Under the pieces are notes generated by a model. It saw only the letters and a list, made by a program, of their open reading frames with translations. It ran no database searches and had not been told where the DNA came from. A DNA stretch of 64,000 nt, from positions 1,054,001-1,118,000 of the forward strand of contig NZ_CP121666.1 in assembly GCF_029714325.1 (NCBI RefSeq), given 5' to 3'. Source of the stretch: Bradyrhizobium sp. CB1717. GTDB lineage: Bacteria > Pseudomonadota > Alphaproteobacteria > Rhizobiales > Xanthobacteraceae. Made by a program: the position numbers and the translations under genes. Shown here piece by piece: positions 44,095 to 53,068 of the stretch. Within the stretch, counting starts at the first letter, position 1. Each line of letters opens with the position of its first letter.

Positions 44095-44706
44095 TCAATG
44101 TGCTATAGCGTGATCGAGCGGGATCAAAAAGAGCGGAGTGGGATGGTTGTGCACCAGGATCAGCGCGGTCGCCGACAATTCCAGCGCGCGCTTGATCACC
44201 TCGCGTGGATAGACCGGAGTGTGGTCGACGGTGCCGGTCTGCTGCACCTCGTCGGCGATCAGCTGGTTGCGCTTGTCGAGGAAGAGGAGACGGAATTGCT
44301 CCTTGTCTGAAAACGCCATGCTGGTGCGGCAATAGTCGATCACCTCGTTCCAGGACGACAGCGCGTTGCGGCTGTTGACCTCGCCCTTGGCGACGCGGTG
44401 CGCCGCCGCGGCGATCAGCTTGAGCTGGTTGATGGCGGCTTCGCCGACGCCGTCGATCTCGCGCAGGCGCGCCACCGGGGCATGCACGACCTCGGCGAAC
44501 GAGCCGAAGGTCTTGATCAGCGCCTTCGCCAGCGGTTTGGTGTCGCGCCGCGGCAGCGCCGGAAACAGCGCCATCTCCAGCAGCTCGTAGTCGCTGAGCG
44601 CGTCCGCGCCCGCGCTGTAGAAGCGCTCGCGCAGCCGCTCGCGATGGCCGTGATAGTGCGGCGCATCCTCCGGCTTGCTCTTGTCGTGGTCTGGCTTGGC
44701 GGGCAT
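44095..44706 (-). pseudogene. radC: DNA repair protein RadC, 3'-truncated at the island junction
   Basis: The chosen start [11 protein letters not shown] precedes the RadC N-terminal helix-hairpin-helix region ([60 protein letters not shown]). The MPN/JAMM domain follows ([40 protein letters not shown]). It breaks immediately after HNHP, where a normal RadC continues SGDPTPS and about 45 more residues. Here [14 protein letters not shown] follows and then a stop. The third JAMM ligand (Asp) is lost, so any metalloenzyme activity is probably gone. The junction at about 44138 marks the right boundary of the inserted island. Confidence 0.85.
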
Positions 44707-44797
44707 CGGCCGCCAGCATTGCCGCGGAACTCTGTTTTTGCAACCGTCAATTGCGGCGGCGAATCCGGTTCGCGCGGGTCGGCGCCCCCTTAGAGGC

Positions 44798-45616
44798 TCA
44801 CCCGATCTGCTTCTCGCCGTGCCGCTCGGACAGCGTGAAGATCTCGACACCGGTCGCGGTGACGCCGACGGAGTGCTCGAACTGGGCCGACAGCGAACGG
44901 TCCCGGGTGACCGCGGTCCAGCCGTCGGAGAGAATCTTCACATGCGGTTTGCCGAGATTGATCATCGGCTCGATGGTGAAGAACATGCCGGGCTTGAGCT
45001 GCACGCCTTCGCCGGGCCGGCCGATATGGATGATGTTCGGCTCGTCGTGGAACATGCGCCCGAGGCCATGGCCGCAGAAATCGCGCACCACGCTCATGCC
45101 TTGCGGCTCGACGAAGCTCTGGATGGCGTGGCCGATATCGCCGGTGGTGGCGCCGGGCTTCACGGCGGCGATGCCGCGCATCATCGCTTCATACGTCACC
45201 TCGATCAGCCGCTCGGCCTTGCGCGCGATCGGGCCGACCGCATACATCCGGCTGGAATCGCCGTACCAGCCATCGACGATGAAGGTGACGTCGATGTTGA
45301 CGATGTCGCCTTCCTTCAGCGGACGGTCGCCGGGCATGCCGTGGCAGACGACGTGGTTGAGCGAGGTGCAGGTCGAGTAGCGATAGCCGCGATACATCAG
45401 CGTCGCCGGATAGGCGCCATGGCTGAAAGCGAAGTCGCGGACGAATTCGTCGATCTTCGAGGTCGGCACGCCCGGCCCGACGATGTCGGTGAGCTCGTCG
45501 AGACACTTGGCCACCAGCGCGCCGGCCTTGCGCATGCCGGCAAAGGCGGCGGGCCCATGCAGCTTGATCTGTCCGGTCTTGCGCAGGGAGGTATCGGTGG
45601 CTTCGACGTAGCTCAT
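44798..45616 (-). CDS. map: Methionine aminopeptidase, type I
   Basis: A 272-residue enzyme that removes initiator methionine from nascent proteins. All five metal ligands can be placed: two aspartates in [20 protein letters not shown], a histidine in [17 protein letters not shown], and glutamates in [12 protein letters not shown] and [14 protein letters not shown]. The substrate-binding histidine is in [12 protein letters not shown]. The length and single-domain form are those of type I bacterial enzymes. It lies directly upstream of radC on the same strand, an arrangement seen in related rhizobia. It is essential in most bacteria and marks the return to core chromosome. Confidence 0.95.
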   Translation of the reverse strand: MSYVEATDTSLRKTGQIKLHGPAAFAGMRKAGALVAKCLDELTDIVGPGVPTSKIDEFVRDFAFSHGAYPATLMYRGYRYSTCTSLNHVVCHGMPGDRPLKEGDIVNIDVTFIVDGWYGDSSRMYAVGPIARKAERLIEVTYEAMMRGIAAVKPGATTGDIGHAIQSFVEPQGMSVVRDFCGHGLGRMFHDEPNIIHIGRPGEGVQLKPGMFFTIEPMINLGKPHVKILSDGWTAVTRDRSLSAQFEHSVGVTATGVEIFTLSERHGEKQIG

Positions 45617-45735
45617 GCTTGTGCGGTCTTCCGGGCTGATCTCGATGTCGGTGGAAAGGCTTGATTTCAGGCCCTAATTTAATGATTGCCCGCCCTCATG
45701 CAAGCCGAGCGTGGCTTTTGCGCCCGAAAGCGGGC

Positions 45736-47052
45736 CTAATTCGGGACTTCCACGGTGGTTTCCACCGGCAGGGCGCCGCCGCGGACGCGGATTTCGCGGA
45801 CGGGGTAGGGAACCCGGATGCCCTCGCGCTTGAAGGCGTCCCATAGCGCCAGCATCACGTCGCTCTTGACGTTGTCCATGCCGTCGGGGTCCGCGATCCA
45901 GAAGGTCAGCGAGAACTTCATCCCGGCTTCCGCGAACTCGGTCAAAATGCTGTTCGGCGCCTTGCCCTTGGTGGCGCGCGGATGGGCGGCGGCGGTCTCG
46001 GCGGCGAGCTTGGTGACCAGGCGCGGGTCGGCGTCGTAATTGGTGCCGAAGGCGATCTTCACCAGCGTGTTCTTGTCGGTATAGGTCCAGTTGACGACCT
46101 TCTGCGTCACCAGGTCCTCGTTCGGCACCAGGAATTCGCGCCCGTCGCCGGCGGCAACGGAAATATAGCGCGTCTTCATCGCGCTGATCCGCCCCGTGTT
46201 GTCGCCGATGGTGACGAGGTCGCCCGGCTTCACCGATTTGTCGGCGAGCAGGATGATGCCCGAGATGAAATTGGCCACGATCTTCTGCAGGCCGATACCG
46301 ATGCCGACGCCGACTGCGCCTGAGAATACCGCGAGCGCGGAGAGATCGATCCCGACGGCGCCGAGCGCAATGACGATTGCGACGGCAAGAAGCCCGATGC
46401 GGATGATCTTGACCAGCAGCACCTGCACCGACGGCGTCAGGTCGGTGGTCGAATTGATCCGGCTCTCGGCGAAATTGCTGGCGATGTTGGTGGCCCACAG
46501 CGCGATCAGCAGCAGCGCGCCGGCCTTGATCACCAGCAGCGGCGTCAGCCTGAGGCCGCCGAGCACGATCGCGAAGGAGTCGAGCAGCTCGATGGTCGTG
46601 TCGAGCTGGCCGATGATGGACAGAGCCGCGACGAACCAGGCCGTGATCGACACCAGCTTGACGATGAAGGCGTTGCGCAGCACCGAGGTCACCAGCCGGA
46701 TCACGAGCCAGGCCAGCCCCATCTTGGCGGCGACCATCAGGAGATAGCTGCGGCTCGGCCAGGTCGCGTGGTACATCACCACGCGGGAGATGATCACGAG
46801 CAGGGTGAACACCGCCGTCGAGGCGCTCGACATCATCACCCGCGAGAAGTGCCGGAGCGGCAGCGGCCAGCCCGTCGCCAGCGATGTCATGTCGACGCGA
46901 TTGCGAATGCCGGCTTCCGCGGCATAGGCGATGCCGGCTGCCGCGAGAATGAGACCAAATTGCAGGTAGAACCAGGGTGAGGAAATCTCCGCCCCGACAC
47001 TGCGTGCGGTCGTCTGCACGAACTCCATGAAGTCTTTGAGGTCCATGTCCAT
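45736..47052 (-). CDS. MscS-family mechanosensitive ion channel
   Basis: A 438-residue inner-membrane protein. Five or more hydrophobic segments precede the MscS core, more than the three of minimal MscS. The pore helix is AVFSGAVGVGIGIGLQKIVA, rich in Gly/Ala, then NFISGIILLADKSVKPGDLV and TIGDNTGRISAMKTRYISVA forming the beta domain. REFLVPNEDLVTQKVVNWTY follows, then the alpha/beta C-terminal domain up to VETTVEVPN. It is expected to open under membrane tension during hypo-osmotic shock. The start could be the ATG at 47046 instead. The gene diverges from a K+/H+ antiporter gene 205 bp away, so both may respond to osmotic conditions. Confidence 0.9.
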   Translation of the reverse strand: MDMDLKDFMEFVQTTARSVGAEISSPWFYLQFGLILAAAGIAYAAEAGIRNRVDMTSLATGWPLPLRHFSRVMMSSASTAVFTLLVIISRVVMYHATWPSRSYLLMVAAKMGLAWLVIRLVTSVLRNAFIVKLVSITAWFVAALSIIGQLDTTIELLDSFAIVLGGLRLTPLLVIKAGALLLIALWATNIASNFAESRINSTTDLTPSVQVLLVKIIRIGLLAVAIVIALGAVGIDLSALAVFSGAVGVGIGIGLQKIVANFISGIILLADKSVKPGDLVTIGDNTGRISAMKTRYISVAAGDGREFLVPNEDLVTQKVVNWTYTDKNTLVKIAFGTNYDADPRLVTKLAAETAAAHPRATKGKAPNSILTEFAEAGMKFSLTFWIADPDGMDNVKSDVMLALWDAFKREGIRVPYPVREIRVRGGALPVETTVEVPN

Positions 47053-47257
47053 CGGTCTCGTCGGGAAGCAGGGGAAATTGATTCGAGGGCGCCGCAGAAT
47101 CCCACAAGGGGGGCGGCCCGGCCATCGATACACCGTGAAGTGAAGCGCGTTAAGGCCGCAAAATACGGGCAGATTGCCGCGAGCAGCGAAAATGGGTTGG
47201 CGCGGGGGAATGCCGACGATAAGGATGAAAATCCTGCGATTTTTACCCGGAAGGTGG

Positions 47258-49051
47258 ATGGCCTCCCTCGACTCCTTCAGCCTCACCATATTGCTCGGCG
47301 CCGTCCTCGTCATGGCCGGTATCCTGTCGAGCCTGCTTGCGCTGCGGTTCGGCGCGCCTTTGCTGCTCGTGTTCCTTGTCATCGGCATGCTCGCGGGAGA
47401 TTCCGGTCCCGGGCAGATCCAGTTCAACGACGTCGGCACGACCTATCTGGTCGGCTCGGTGGCACTGGCCCTGATCCTGTTCGACGGCGGCCTGCGGACG
47501 CGCTTTGCCAGCATCCGCACCGTGCTTGCGCCATCCGTGGTGCTGGCCACCGTCGGCGTGCTCCTGACCGCGGTGGTCACGGCGCCGTTCGCCAAATACG
47601 CGCTCGATCTCAACTGGACGGAATCGCTGCTGGTCGGCGCCGTTGTGGCCTCGACCGACGCCGCAGCGGTGTTCCTGCTGGTCCATACCCAGGGCCTGCG
47701 CCTGCGTCCACGCGTCGGTGCGACGCTGGAAGCGGAGTCCGGCACCAACGATCCCTTCGCGATCTTCCTTACCTTGATGCTGGTCGAGTACATCTCGCTG
47801 GGGACGGGCACGGCGGGTCACGTGCTGATAGAGTTCTTGCAGGAGGCGGTGCTGGGCGCCGTCGTCGGCTTCTTCGGCGGGCGCCTCGTCGTCATCGCGC
47901 TCAACAAGGTCGCGTTGCCGCAGGGCCTGCACGCGCCGTTCGTCACCACCGCAGCGCTCGTGATCTTCGGCGGCTCGCAGATCATGCACGCCTCGGGCTT
48001 CCTGGCGGTCTATCTCGCCGGCATCATCATCGGCAACCGGCCGACGCGCGCGCACAACTCGGTGGTGACCTTCCTGGATGCGGCGACCTGGCTGGCGCAG
48101 ATCGTGATGTTCGTGCTGCTCGGCCTTTTGGTCTCGCCGAGCCGGTTAGGGGCCAGCGTGCTGCCGGCGGTCGGCGTTGCGCTTGTGCTCATGCTGGTGG
48201 CGCGGCCGCTTGCGGTGTTCGTGTGCCTCGCGCCGTTCCGCTTCAACTGGCGCGAAAAGATCTTCATCGCCTGGACCGGTCTGCGCGGCGCGGTCGCGAT
48301 CTTCCTGGCGTCGATCCCGATGCTGGTCGGCCTGTCCAAGGCCTATCTCTATTTCGACGTCGCCTTCGTCGTCGTCATCATCTCGCTGCTGCTGCAAGGC
48401 TGGACGCTGGCGCCCGCCGCGCGCAAGCTGCACGTCGCGCTGCCCCGCGCCGAGCGCGGCCCGCGCCGCGTCGAGCTCGATTTGCCCGGCCAGCTCGAGC
48501 AGCAGCTGGTCGGCTATCCGGTGCGCCCCAAGAGCCTGTATTTCCGCCGCGGCCTGATCCCGTCCTGGTCCAAGCCGACGCTGGTGATCCGCAACCAGAA
48601 CATCCTGACGCCCATGGAAGCCGATCCGATCGCGCCCGGCGACTACATCTACCTGCTGGCGCCGCCGGAAAAGGCCGAGTCGCTCGACCGCTTCTTCGTC
48701 GACATGCAGCCGAGCTCGGCGCCCGATCCGCACCTGCTCGGCGACTTCATGGTGTCAGGCGAGCACACGCTGGCGGAGCTTGCCGGGATCTACGGCGTCA
48801 AGGTGAGCGAGGACGAGGGCAAGCTGACGCTGGCCGACTATTTCGACGTCCACCTCGACCGCGCGCCGAAGGAGGGCGCCGAGCTCGCGCTGGACGAGAT
48901 CGTCCTCGTCGCACGCAGCATCTCCGGCGGCCGCGTCAATGTCGTCGGCCTGCGCCTGCCGGAAGAAGACGAGACGCCACCGCCGCTGACGCGCCGGCAG
49001 ACGCTGCGGAAGAAGCTTGCGGATTTGTGGACGTCGGTGGCGGGGGTCTGA
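47258..49051 (+). CDS. Potassium/proton antiporter, CPA1 family (NhaP2/CvrA-like)
   Basis: A 597-residue protein from an ATG with GGAAGGTGG upstream. About twelve membrane segments cover the first 400 residues, with the CPA1 landmarks LALILFDGGLRTRFASIRTV, LVGAVVASTDAAAVFLLVHT and LEAESGTNDPFAIFLTLMLV (the Asn-Asp ion site) and FIAWTGLRGAVAIFLASIPM. A TrkA_C-like domain follows (YFRRGLIPSWSKPTLVIRNQ to DPIAPGDYIYLLAPPEKAES), then a CorC/HlyC-type terminal domain (LTLADYFDVHLDRAPKEGAE to VARSISGGRVNVVGLRL). It exports K+ in exchange for protons. It is divergent from the mechanosensitive channel gene. Confidence 0.92.
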   Translation: MASLDSFSLTILLGAVLVMAGILSSLLALRFGAPLLLVFLVIGMLAGDSGPGQIQFNDVGTTYLVGSVALALILFDGGLRTRFASIRTVLAPSVVLATVGVLLTAVVTAPFAKYALDLNWTESLLVGAVVASTDAAAVFLLVHTQGLRLRPRVGATLEAESGTNDPFAIFLTLMLVEYISLGTGTAGHVLIEFLQEAVLGAVVGFFGGRLVVIALNKVALPQGLHAPFVTTAALVIFGGSQIMHASGFLAVYLAGIIIGNRPTRAHNSVVTFLDAATWLAQIVMFVLLGLLVSPSRLGASVLPAVGVALVLMLVARPLAVFVCLAPFRFNWREKIFIAWTGLRGAVAIFLASIPMLVGLSKAYLYFDVAFVVVIISLLLQGWTLAPAARKLHVALPRAERGPRRVELDLPGQLEQQLVGYPVRPKSLYFRRGLIPSWSKPTLVIRNQNILTPMEADPIAPGDYIYLLAPPEKAESLDRFFVDMQPSSAPDPHLLGDFMVSGEHTLAELAGIYGVKVSEDEGKLTLADYFDVHLDRAPKEGAELALDEIVLVARSISGGRVNVVGLRLPEEDETPPPLTRRQTLRKKLADLWTSVAGV

Positions 49052-49105
49052 CGCTGCCCTACGAAGTCTGGTGCTTTGGCAGGACAAAGCCAGCCAAGAA
49101 CTCGT

Positions 49106-49187
49106 CATTGCGAGGAGCCCTTGCGACGAAGCAATCCAGGATATTTCCGCGGGGGGATTCTGGATTGCTTCGCTGCGCTCGCAATGA
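49106..49187. repeat. Bradyrhizobium-type palindromic intergenic repeat
   Basis: CATTGCGAGGAGCCCTTGCG...GCAATCCAG is paired with CTGGATTGCTTCGCTGCGCT...CGCAATG to form a long imperfect hairpin between two co-directional genes. It may act as a terminator for the antiporter gene. Confidence 0.6.
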
Positions 49188-49372
49188 CGGTGTTTGTTGA
49201 AGCGCTATATCTCAAACGTGGCGTCGCAACTTGCGGGAACGGAACACCAGATAACCGCCACCAAATCGCCGCAACCGCCGAAGATTTGCGCGGCTCCATA
49301 ACCTCTGGATCCGGAACGCTCTGCGGCGCCGCTCGTTCTTCGCGTGACGCCATCTTTGACAGGAGCAGTTCC

Positions 49373-49633
49373 ATGCGAAGCTTCATCTTGCCTGCCATCG
49401 TCGCGATCTGTCTCGGATCGGCTGCGCCGGCGATGGCCTATGACACCGGCGACCAGATCTCGATGCAGGTCGCGCTCGACGTTGCCAGCGATCTTGGTGT
49501 CGCCACGGTCTCGCACACGAACTTCCTCGGCGATGAATGGCAGATCGAAGGCCGCGATCGCACCGGGCGCTGGATGGAGGTTGATGTCGATGCGCGGACC
49601 GGCGAGGTCCGCAACGTCGACCGCGGCTGGTAA
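49373..49633 (+). CDS. Small periplasmic PepSY-domain-like protein
   Basis: An 86-residue protein. The signal peptide MRSFILPAIVAICLGSAAPA is cut near AMA-YDT. The remaining 64 residues follow the PepSY pattern: ISMQVALDVASDLGVATVSH, then a turn, EWQIEGRDRTGRWMEVDVDA and RTGEVRNVDRGW. The 'g..y.v...d..G...ev.vDa.tGev' strand pair is typical. Such short forms are thought to bind or modulate other periplasmic proteins; the partner is unknown. A GGAGCAG-like ribosome-binding site precedes the ATG. Confidence 0.75.
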   Translation: MRSFILPAIVAICLGSAAPAMAYDTGDQISMQVALDVASDLGVATVSHTNFLGDEWQIEGRDRTGRWMEVDVDARTGEVRNVDRGW

Positions 49634-49672
49634 AGCCGAAGCGGAAGCGCTGAAGCGCGAGATCCCTCCCCA

Positions 49673-49803
49673 CCGTCGTCCTGGCGAAAGCCAGGACCCA
49701 TTACCCCAGGGAGATGTTGTTGCCGGGAATGTAACCGCGAGTCGCCGCCAAACCACCGACGGTGGCAATGGGTCCTGGCTTTCGCCAGGACGATGGCGGA
49801 GGG
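49673..49803. repeat. Intergenic palindromic repeat, CCAGGACCCATTACCCC type
   Basis: CGTCGTCCTGGCGAAAGCCA...CCCATTACCCCAGGGAG (40 bp, 49673-49712) faces an inverse partial copy at 49769-49800. The same 40 bp recurs exactly, inverted, at 53003-53042. It separates the convergent PepSY and modC genes and may serve as a two-way transcription terminator. Confidence 0.7.
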
Positions 49804-49821
49804 TGGGTCGACATCACGACC

Positions 49822-50484
49822 TCACGTCAGCACCTTGACCCCGCCGAACGACGTCACGCGGCCCTGCTTCAGCATCACGATTTGCGTTGCGAGCTGGCGC
49901 AGCTCGGCGACGTCGTGGCTGACATAGACCATCGGCACGTTGGCTTCATCGCGCAGCCGCACCAGATAGGGCAGGATCTCGAGCTTGCGGCCCTCGTCGA
50001 GCGCGCCGAGCGGCTCGTCGAGCAGCAACAGGCGCGGCTTCGACAGCAGCGCGCGGCCGAGCGCGACGCGCTGGCGCTCGCCGCCGGAGAGTTTTCCGGG
50101 ACGGCGATCCTGCAGCGCGCCGATGTCGAGCAGGTCGATGATGCGCTTGTGTTGTGCAGGATCCGGCGCAAGTCCGTTCATCCGTCTGCCGTAGTCGAGG
50201 TTCTGCGCGACGCTCATGTGCGGAAACAGCCGTGCATCCTGGAACACATAGCCGATGCGGCGGCGGTAAGTGGGCACGTGGATGCCGGCCGTGGTGTCGT
50301 CGACGGTCTCGCCGTCGATCACGATGGTGCCGCGGTCGGGCCGCAACAGGCCGGCGATCATGTTGACCAGCGAGCTCTTGCCGGCGCCCGAGGCACCGAA
50401 CAGGCCGATGACACGGCCCTCGCCGGTGAAGGATGCGTGAAGCGAGAACTCGCCGAGCTGTTTTTCGATGTCGACCCGCAGCAT
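49822..50484 (-). CDS. modC: Molybdate ABC transporter ATP-binding protein, short form
   Basis: A 220-residue ATPase energising molybdate uptake. The start MLRVDIEKQLGEFSLHASFT is two bases after the modB stop. Walker A is GLFGASGAGKSS, the Q-loop IGYVFQDARLFPHMSVAQNL is ModC-like, the signature is LSGGERQRVALGRALL, Walker B is RLLLLDEPLGALDE, and the switch histidine is in VYVSHDVAELRQLA. The protein ends soon after, so the C-terminal TOBE/Mop molybdate-sensing domain of the longer E. coli-type ModC is missing. It forms an operon with modA and modB. Confidence 0.93.
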   Translation of the reverse strand: MLRVDIEKQLGEFSLHASFTGEGRVIGLFGASGAGKSSLVNMIAGLLRPDRGTIVIDGETVDDTTAGIHVPTYRRRIGYVFQDARLFPHMSVAQNLDYGRRMNGLAPDPAQHKRIIDLLDIGALQDRRPGKLSGGERQRVALGRALLSKPRLLLLDEPLGALDEGRKLEILPYLVRLRDEANVPMVYVSHDVAELRQLATQIVMLKQGRVTSFGGVKVLT

Positions 50485-50486
50485 GG

Positions 50487-51182
50487 TCAATTCCCGTGCA
50501 GGCGCAGCGTGGCGCGGCGGGCGAACCATTCGGCCGCGATCAGCGCGCCGATCGCGAGCACGATCGAGACGATCACGAGCCGGCCCGCCGCGGCATCGCC
50601 GTCGGGCGTCTGGATCAGCGAATAGATCGCGGACGAAATCGTCTGGGTCTCGCCGGGAATGTTGGAGACGAAGGTGATGGTGGCGCCGAACTCGCCGATC
50701 GCCTTGGCAAAGCCCAGCACCATGCCGGCGAGCACGCCCGGCAGCGCCAGCGGCAGCGTCACCGTGAAGAACACTTTCCAGGGCGCGGCGCCAAGCGTCT
50801 CGGCAGCCTGCTCGAGCCGGCGGTCGATCGCCTCGATCGACAGCCGCATCGGCCGCACCAGCAGCGGAAACGACATCACGCCGCAGGCGAGTGCGGCACC
50901 GGTCCAGCGGAACGCGAAAACGATGCCGAGATGATCGGCCAGGAACCCGCCGACGAGCCCGCGGCGGCCGAAGGTGAGCAGCAGCAGATAGCCGGTGACG
51001 ACAGGCGGCAGCACCAGAGGCAGGTGCACGACGGCGTCGAGCACCGACTTGCCCCAGAAGTCACGTCGCGCGAGCAGCCATGCCAGCGCGATGCCGAACG
51101 GCGTCGCGACCAGCGTAGCGATGACGGCGACCCTGAGCGAGAGCAGGATCGCCGTCCATTCGGCGGGAGAGATCTCGAACAT
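50487..51182 (-). CDS. modB: Molybdate ABC transporter permease
   Basis: A 231-residue inner-membrane permease with about five hydrophobic segments. It starts MFEISPAEWTAILLSLRVAV; the ORF extension by a TTG is unneeded. The family features include ATPFGIALAWLLARRDFWGK, VVHLPLVLPPVVTGYLLLLT and the coupling-helix EAA region ETLGAAPWKVFFTVTLPLAL-PGVLAGMVLGFAKAIGEFGA. GATITFVSNIPGETQTISSA is ModB-specific. It transfers molybdate from ModA across the membrane using ModC, and lies between the modA and modC genes. Confidence 0.94.
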   Translation of the reverse strand: MFEISPAEWTAILLSLRVAVIATLVATPFGIALAWLLARRDFWGKSVLDAVVHLPLVLPPVVTGYLLLLTFGRRGLVGGFLADHLGIVFAFRWTGAALACGVMSFPLLVRPMRLSIEAIDRRLEQAAETLGAAPWKVFFTVTLPLALPGVLAGMVLGFAKAIGEFGATITFVSNIPGETQTISSAIYSLIQTPDGDAAAGRLVIVSIVLAIGALIAAEWFARRATLRLHGN

Positions 51183-51208
51183 CAAGGCGTAATATCAGGT
51201 CGCAAAAA

Positions 51209-51994
51209 TCAGGTTGTCGGGCTGATCAGAAATTTGAAGCCGTATTTTTCCAAAATGGTCTTGGCGGCGGTCGAGCGCAGGAAGGCGAGATAGTCGTTGG
51301 TCTCGGGCTTCGCAGTCGTTGTCGCCGCGACGGGATAGATGATCGCGGGATGCGAATCCGCCGGGAAGGTGCCGACGATCTTGACACCGGGCTCGACCTT
51401 GGCGTCGGTGGAATAGACGATGCCGAGCGTGGCTTCGCCGCGGGCGACCAGCGTCAGCGCGGCGCGCACGCTCTCGGCCATCGCGAATTTCGGCTCCGCG
51501 GCCTGCCAGGCCCCGAGCTTCTCCAGTGCGGCCTTGGCATATTTTCCGACTGGCACGGACTTCACGTCGCCGGTCGCGATCTTGCCGTCGCCGGCGAGTT
51601 TTGCGAGGTCAAAGCCTGGCGCGATCGCGACGTTGTCGATCTTGGAATCCTTCGGCGCGATCAGCACGATGCTGTTGCCGAGCAGGTTGACCCTGGAAGG
51701 CTCGTTGATGGACTTCTTGGAGACCGCGTAGTCCATCCAGTCGGTGTCAGCGGAGACGAACACGTCGGCGGGGGCGCCCTGCTCGATCTGCTTGGCCAGC
51801 ACCGAGCTTGCGGCATAGCTGACGCTGAACTTGACGCCGGTCTTGGCGGTGTAGGCGGCGTCGATCTCGTCCAGCGCGTTCTTCATCGAGGCCGCGGCGA
51901 ACACGGTGATGGTCTTGTCTTCGGCGCTGGCAGGCGAGAGGGTCGCGCTCGCGAGGATGACGAAGGCGGTGAAAAGTCCGGTGATACGAAACAT
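51209..51994 (-). CDS. modA: Molybdate-binding periplasmic protein
   Basis: A 261-residue substrate-binding protein. The signal peptide MFRITGLFTAFVILASATLS-PASA is followed by the ModA opening ITVFAAASMKNALDEIDAAY. Ligand-contact strands include FSVSYAASSVLAKQIEQGAP, ADVFVSADTDWMDY and LLGNSIVLIAPKDS; FAMAESVRAALTLVARGEAT and LGIVYSTDAKVEPGVKIVGT follow. The ending FLRSTAAKTILEKYGF is typical. It leads the modABC operon. Molybdenum uptake would serve nitrogenase and nitrate reductase in a rhizobium. No ModE box was identified with confidence upstream. Confidence 0.94.
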   Translation of the reverse strand: MFRITGLFTAFVILASATLSPASAEDKTITVFAAASMKNALDEIDAAYTAKTGVKFSVSYAASSVLAKQIEQGAPADVFVSADTDWMDYAVSKKSINEPSRVNLLGNSIVLIAPKDSKIDNVAIAPGFDLAKLAGDGKIATGDVKSVPVGKYAKAALEKLGAWQAAEPKFAMAESVRAALTLVARGEATLGIVYSTDAKVEPGVKIVGTFPADSHPAIIYPVAATTTAKPETNDYLAFLRSTAAKTILEKYGFKFLISPTT

Positions 51995-52247
51995 GGATAG
52001 CGCTCCGTGCGAGCTCGCGCGCAAGGCAACACGCGCAAATCTGGCGTTGGTTGGGTCAGGTATGCGACGGGCGGAAGCGCTGTTCCACGGCCCCTTGCGA
52101 CGGCTTACGGCCGGCGGGGATATCGCAGTGCAAACATAGCAGGCTGAGGCCGCAGGTCAAAGGCGACCGTTTGTCTAACCGCGCATGACCCGGAAAGGTG
52201 CGCAGCGGTTTTCCGAAAAGGTCATGCGCAAACAACAAAGTACCCGT

Positions 52248-52751
52248 TTATTGCGCCGGCAGGATCGCAATCGAGAGCGAATTGTCCTTGGCGCCGCTGA
52301 CCTGGAGGACAAGCGGCTGCGCCGACAGCTCGTATTTCATGGTCTTGCGGATGCCGTCGCAATCGGTCGCGCCGCTGAAGGCGACGGGCTTGAGGAAATG
52401 GCCGTCCTGGACCACGTCGACCCAGGCCCCGGCCGACAGGCTGATCGTGTACAAACCGGCCTTCGGCGCCTTGATGCCAGTGAAGCCGGCAAAGGTGCCG
52501 TCCTTCGGCGCCCGCTCCGGCGGCGAGGGCAGTTTCGCGTCACTCGGGGCGACCAGCCCCAGCGTGATGGCTGACGCGGGCAGCGCCGCCTGCTCGGCGC
52601 CCGAGGCGAGTTTTGCCCGATCCGGCGCCGTGAGCGCGGCGCGCTCGCGCTCGACCGGCCATTTGAACTTGTCGCAGCCGCTCGGCTCCTCGGCGGCGAG
52701 GGCGGAGGTCGCGCTGATCGTAAGTGCAGCAAGGATGGTGAGGACGCGCAT
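52248..52751 (-). CDS. Exported hypothetical protein
   Basis: A 167-residue protein. The signal peptide MRVLTILAALTISATSALAA is cleaved before EEPSGCDKFKWPVERE. The mature part reads as one beta-rich domain (APKAGLYTISLSAGAWVDVV, QDGHFLKPVAFSGATDCDGI, RKTMKYELSAQPLVLQVSGA, KDNSLSIAILPAQ) with two cysteines that could bridge. Similar proteins are common and uncharacterised in Bradyrhizobium. It does not appear to belong to the mod operon, being separated by about 250 bp. Confidence 0.75.
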   Translation of the reverse strand: MRVLTILAALTISATSALAAEEPSGCDKFKWPVERERAALTAPDRAKLASGAEQAALPASAITLGLVAPSDAKLPSPPERAPKDGTFAGFTGIKAPKAGLYTISLSAGAWVDVVQDGHFLKPVAFSGATDCDGIRKTMKYELSAQPLVLQVSGAKDNSLSIAILPAQ

Positions 52752-52898
52752 GTCAGATTCCATCGTTGGCCACGCGCCGGAGGCGAGGCGTGCGGTCAGG
52801 CTTGTTGAGGTGGCGGGATGCGCATCCCGGGATGCCGCGGGCTTACGGCTGGGCGGCGGGGTGGATATTAGCGCAACTGGGTAGCGCGAACTACCCAT

Positions 52899-53044
52899 CG
52901 TCGTCCTGGACAAGCGCAGCGAAGCGGAGCGCCGATCCAGGACCCATTACCCCAGGGAGTAGTTTGGCGAAGATTCGGGGCTGCCAGCTCGCACCACGAC
53001 TCCTCCCTGGGGTAATGGGTCCTGGCTTTCGCCAGGACGACGGC
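52899..53044. repeat. Intergenic palindromic repeat pair
   Basis: GGACCCATTACCCCAGGGAG (52941-52960) and the inverse CTCCCTGGGGTAATGGGTCC with extension to 53042 form a large hairpin. The right arm is an exact inverted copy of the 40 bp at 49673-49712. It lies between two minus-strand genes and may terminate mepA-side transcription. Confidence 0.7.
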
Positions 53045-53068
53045 CGAATGTTTGGTGGCGGCGGTGCA

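Noticed and set aside
47140..49200. 686-residue alternative plus-strand frame over the antiporter gene
   Set aside because: Arg-rich and without membrane segments. The +2 frame gives a full CPA1 antiporter.
52025..52247. ModE operator or Mo riboswitch upstream of modA
   Set aside because: No clear inverted ATAT-type ModE box or moco motif is visible, so none is called.
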